Shown piece after piece: positions 6,383-7,644 of a DNA stretch of 7,644 nt. Source of the DNA: DATGIQ01 sp035295665 (GTDB taxonomy: Bacteria > Planctomycetota > Planctomycetia > Gemmatales > Gemmataceae); contig DATGIQ010000371.1 in the NCBI GenBank assembly GCA_035295665.1, positions 1 through 7,644 on the forward strand, read 5' to 3'. How positions within the stretch are numbered: the stretch's first letter is position 1; each line of letters begins with the position of its first letter. Below the pieces are notes generated by a model. It worked only from the letters and a program-made list of their open reading frames with translations. It was not told the origin of the DNA and searched no databases. The translations under genes were made by a program, and so were the position numbers.

Positions 6383-6765
6383 GATCACACCTCCTGGAAT
6401 GCGCTGGACGGCAGCGGCCGACCAGGCGCGGGCGGGACAACCGACCCCCGAAAGCTGGCCAAGAACAATCTTGTTGAGACCCTGCCAAGTCTAACCAATC
6501 CGGCGGTTCCTGTCCAATGCCGAATTATCCTAGCGATTAACGGCCCTTTGGCTGTGAAGAATGCGCTAAACTGTCATGTCGATTGCGGCCGGCGCTTAGG
6601 GTGCACGTAGACTGGGCTGATTCTCCGTCAAAACGGGCCGTAGCACAAAGCGGATCATCCTGGTATCTTCGTTCGGAGCGCTCTTGCCCCCCGTTCATCC
6701 AGCGTGTGGAATGGTAGTTAGCTGAAGAACCAATCTGGCGAATCCTTCCTGGTGCCCGGTGATTT
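6383..6765. other. 383-base divergent intergenic region
   Basis: The region separates divergent genes and must hold promoters for the minus-strand DUF1559 unit and the plus-strand membrane gene. No coding frame is credible. Small palindromes are visible: AACAA-TC-TTGTT (6464-6475), overlapped by CAAGA...TCTTG (6460-6473), about 80 bases before the DUF1559 start, and GAGCGCTC (6676-6683) about 85 bases before the plus-strand start. Either could be an operator. No -35/-10 pair is good enough to call. Confidence 0.45.
6389..6395 (-). promoter_or_regulatory. Ribosome binding site deciding the DUF1559 start
   Basis: On the minus strand AGGAGGT is followed by GTGATC and then ATG 6382. The GTG immediately after the Shine-Dalgarno sequence could not be used by a ribosome bound there. 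The ATG two codons on is therefore the start. Confidence 0.88.
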
Positions 6766-7239
6766 ATGCTGATCTGGACAATCCTCTTGACCGTATGCGG
6801 TGCGGGAGCCGTAGGTGGAATCATCAACGCCCTGATGAGCGACAACGGGTTCATCTTGCCCCAAGCAAAGAAAGTTGAGGACGGCGTTTCCATCCTCCGT
6901 CCCGGCTTTTTGGGCAACTTGTTCATTGGTGCGGTCGCGGCAGGAGTCTCTTGGGGACTCTACGGTCCGCTCGCAACCTACATCATTCTGGGGAGCGACA
7001 AGGCATTGGCCTCGAACCCGGCCGAAGGAGTTTCGCTGTCCGTAACCTCGCTCGTCGGTGCTGTCCTCGTCGGCGTCGGAGGCGCGCGGTGGTTGACGAA
7101 CGAGGTAGACAAGAGCCTGCTCAAGGCGGCAGCAACGAAGGCAGCCGTGGCACAGCCCGCTCCGCTGGCAGTCGCCCAGCAGCTTGCCCTGGCCTCGCCA
7201 TCCCAGGCACTGGACATCGCCAATGGTCTGAAGCGCTGA
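6766..7239 (+). CDS. Small glycine-rich integral membrane protein, function unknown
   Basis: I do not recognise a named family for this 157-residue protein. It has three hydrophobic segments: about 2-23 (glycine-rich, ending GGIINAL), 48-75 (FLGNLFIGAVAAGVSWGLYG) and 90-108 (VTSLVGAVLVGVGGARWL). Small residues are spaced at three to four positions (GAGAVGG, GAVAAG, GAVLVGVGG), as in tightly packed membrane helices. A loop at 24-46 carries the NGFILP and ILRPGF motifs, which look conserved rather than random. The C-terminal part (113-157) is soluble, alanine-rich and helical. The ATG at 6766 has no strong Shine-Dalgarno sequence before it, so expression may be low. It is monocistronic by position: divergent from DUF1559 and convergent with the Hsp70-like gene. 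The opposite-strand frame here has no protein-like character. Confidence 0.78.
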   Translation: MLIWTILLTVCGAGAVGGIINALMSDNGFILPQAKKVEDGVSILRPGFLGNLFIGAVAAGVSWGLYGPLATYIILGSDKALASNPAEGVSLSVTSLVGAVLVGVGGARWLTNEVDKSLLKAAATKAAVAQPAPLAVAQQLALASPSQALDIANGLKR

Positions 7240-7263
7240 ACCCGTGGATGAAATTGTTAGAAA

Positions 7264-7281
7264 CCCGGCGTGCGCTCCGGG
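7264..7281 (-). terminator. Possible terminator hairpin for the Hsp70-like gene
   Basis: On the minus strand CCCGG (7281-7277) and CCGGG (7268-7264) form a five-base-pair stem with an eight-base loop. The flanking bases then read TTTCTAACAATTTC, a T-rich but interrupted tail. The hairpin lies 40 bases past the stop at 7321. A second small hairpin (GATGT...ACATC, 7291-7305) lies between. On the plus strand no T-run follows, so it does not clearly end the membrane-protein gene. Confidence 0.35.
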
Positions 7282-7320
7282 CTCGTGTCCGATGTCCCCT
7301 ACATCCGGCCACAAATTGCC

Positions 7321-7644
7321 CTAAATCAGCTTGACCACCGGATAATCCCGATGCGTCACTTGCTGCGTCTTCAAATCGCGAGCCGTGATCAGTAACCGCT
7401 TGTTGCAGTCGATTCCGAACTCGACTTCGAAGCGCGGCTCCCCGCGCACGGCCGGCGGCTCGGCGGGCAGAAACGTCGGACTGTGTTCGTTGATCCAAAA
7501 GAGATAGCGGCGGTCTTCTTCGTCAGCAGAGAGATAGGTTAACCGGGCCGCGCCGGAAGGATCGAAGAGCAATTCCACGGCCTGCTCGGAGGTGCGGTGC
7601 CGTTTTTCGCCCAGCTCGAAGACGGCGATGCCTAATTGGGCTTG
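7321..7644 (-). CDS. Hsp70-like (DnaK-family) protein, C-terminal fragment
   Basis: The gene enters from the right edge; 107 codons plus TAG (7323-7321) are visible, and the frame is open to base 7644. The sequence matches the beta-sandwich substrate-binding domain of Hsp70 proteins: LGIAVFELGEKRHRTSEQA near the edge, then a loop with LPAEPPAVRGEPRFEVEFG, then IDCNKRLLITARDLKTQQV. The last parts correspond to the DnaK pattern 'P.G.P.IEVTFDIDANG.L.V.A.D..TG'. The protein ends nine residues later, so the helical lid that follows in classical DnaK is missing. Such short Hsp70-like proteins are common in planctomycetes and are often separate from the housekeeping chaperone. The nucleotide-binding domain, needed for firm identification, lies outside the window. 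Confidence 0.78.
   Translation of the reverse strand, partial: QAQLGIAVFELGEKRHRTSEQAVELLFDPSGAARLTYLSADEEDRRYLFWINEHSPTFLPAEPPAVRGEPRFEVEFGIDCNKRLLITARDLKTQQVTHRDYPVVKLI

Noticed and set aside
6469..6500. Sigma-54-like promoter (TGGCAGG) upstream of DUF1559 on the minus strand
   Set aside because: The GC of the -12 element is absent at the required spacing.
6718..7314. 198-codon minus-strand frame opposite the small membrane protein
   Set aside because: Its composition is unlike a protein (many Cys, Arg, Gln and Asp, with no hydrophobic core), whereas the plus strand gives well-formed membrane segments.
1..7644. Mobile element, CRISPR, defence island or tRNA gene
   Set aside because: I saw no transposase, integrase, direct-repeat array, terminal repeat pair or cloverleaf on either strand.

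Overview
The window looks like ordinary chromosome from a GC-rich planctomycete, probably Gemmataceae-like. The basis is the combination of a DUF1559 pseudopilin-like protein paired with a small carboxypeptidase-regulatory-like lipoprotein, a Ser/Thr kinase carrying the short N-terminal extension common in planctomycete kinases, a di-haem peroxidase-type cytochrome end, and a lidless Hsp70-like protein. The assignment is inference from protein content; no rRNA or other marker gene is present.

Layout, left to right. Bases 1-302 hold the 3' end of a cytochrome c peroxidase-like gene (+). One base later starts a 617-residue membrane Ser/Thr kinase (+, 304-2157) with an unusual order: short N-terminal domain, about six membrane segments, then a C-terminal kinase. 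After a 116-base gap with a strong ribosome binding site comes a secreted alpha/beta hydrolase (+, 2274-3239). Bases 3240-3686 are non-coding, with a good plus-strand intrinsic terminator at 3486-3524 and two further inverted repeats. The next three genes are on the minus strand: an HDOD-domain protein (3687-4637), then, after 307 empty bases, a lipoprotein (4945-5373) and a DUF1559 protein (5408-6382) that form a two-gene unit read from DUF1559 to lipoprotein. A 383-base divergent gap (6383-6765) precedes a small uncharacterised glycine-rich membrane protein (+, 6766-7239). The window ends inside the C-terminal part of an Hsp70-like gene (-, 7321-7644).

Functional links are modest. DUF1559 and the lipoprotein are a recurrent planctomycete pair, probably cell-envelope proteins. 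The kinase and the cytochrome gene abut and may be co-transcribed. The other genes show no shared pathway. I see no mobile element, tRNA, rRNA, CRISPR array or defence system, and no convincing new multi-gene system.

The points most worth a second look are the kinase architecture, the leader in front of the HDOD gene (Shine-Dalgarno, hairpin and a two- or four-codon mini-ORF overlapping the GTG start), and the structured non-coding region downstream of the hydrolase. Two start codons were moved downstream on ribosome-binding-site evidence (DUF1559 to 6382, lipoprotein to 5373).
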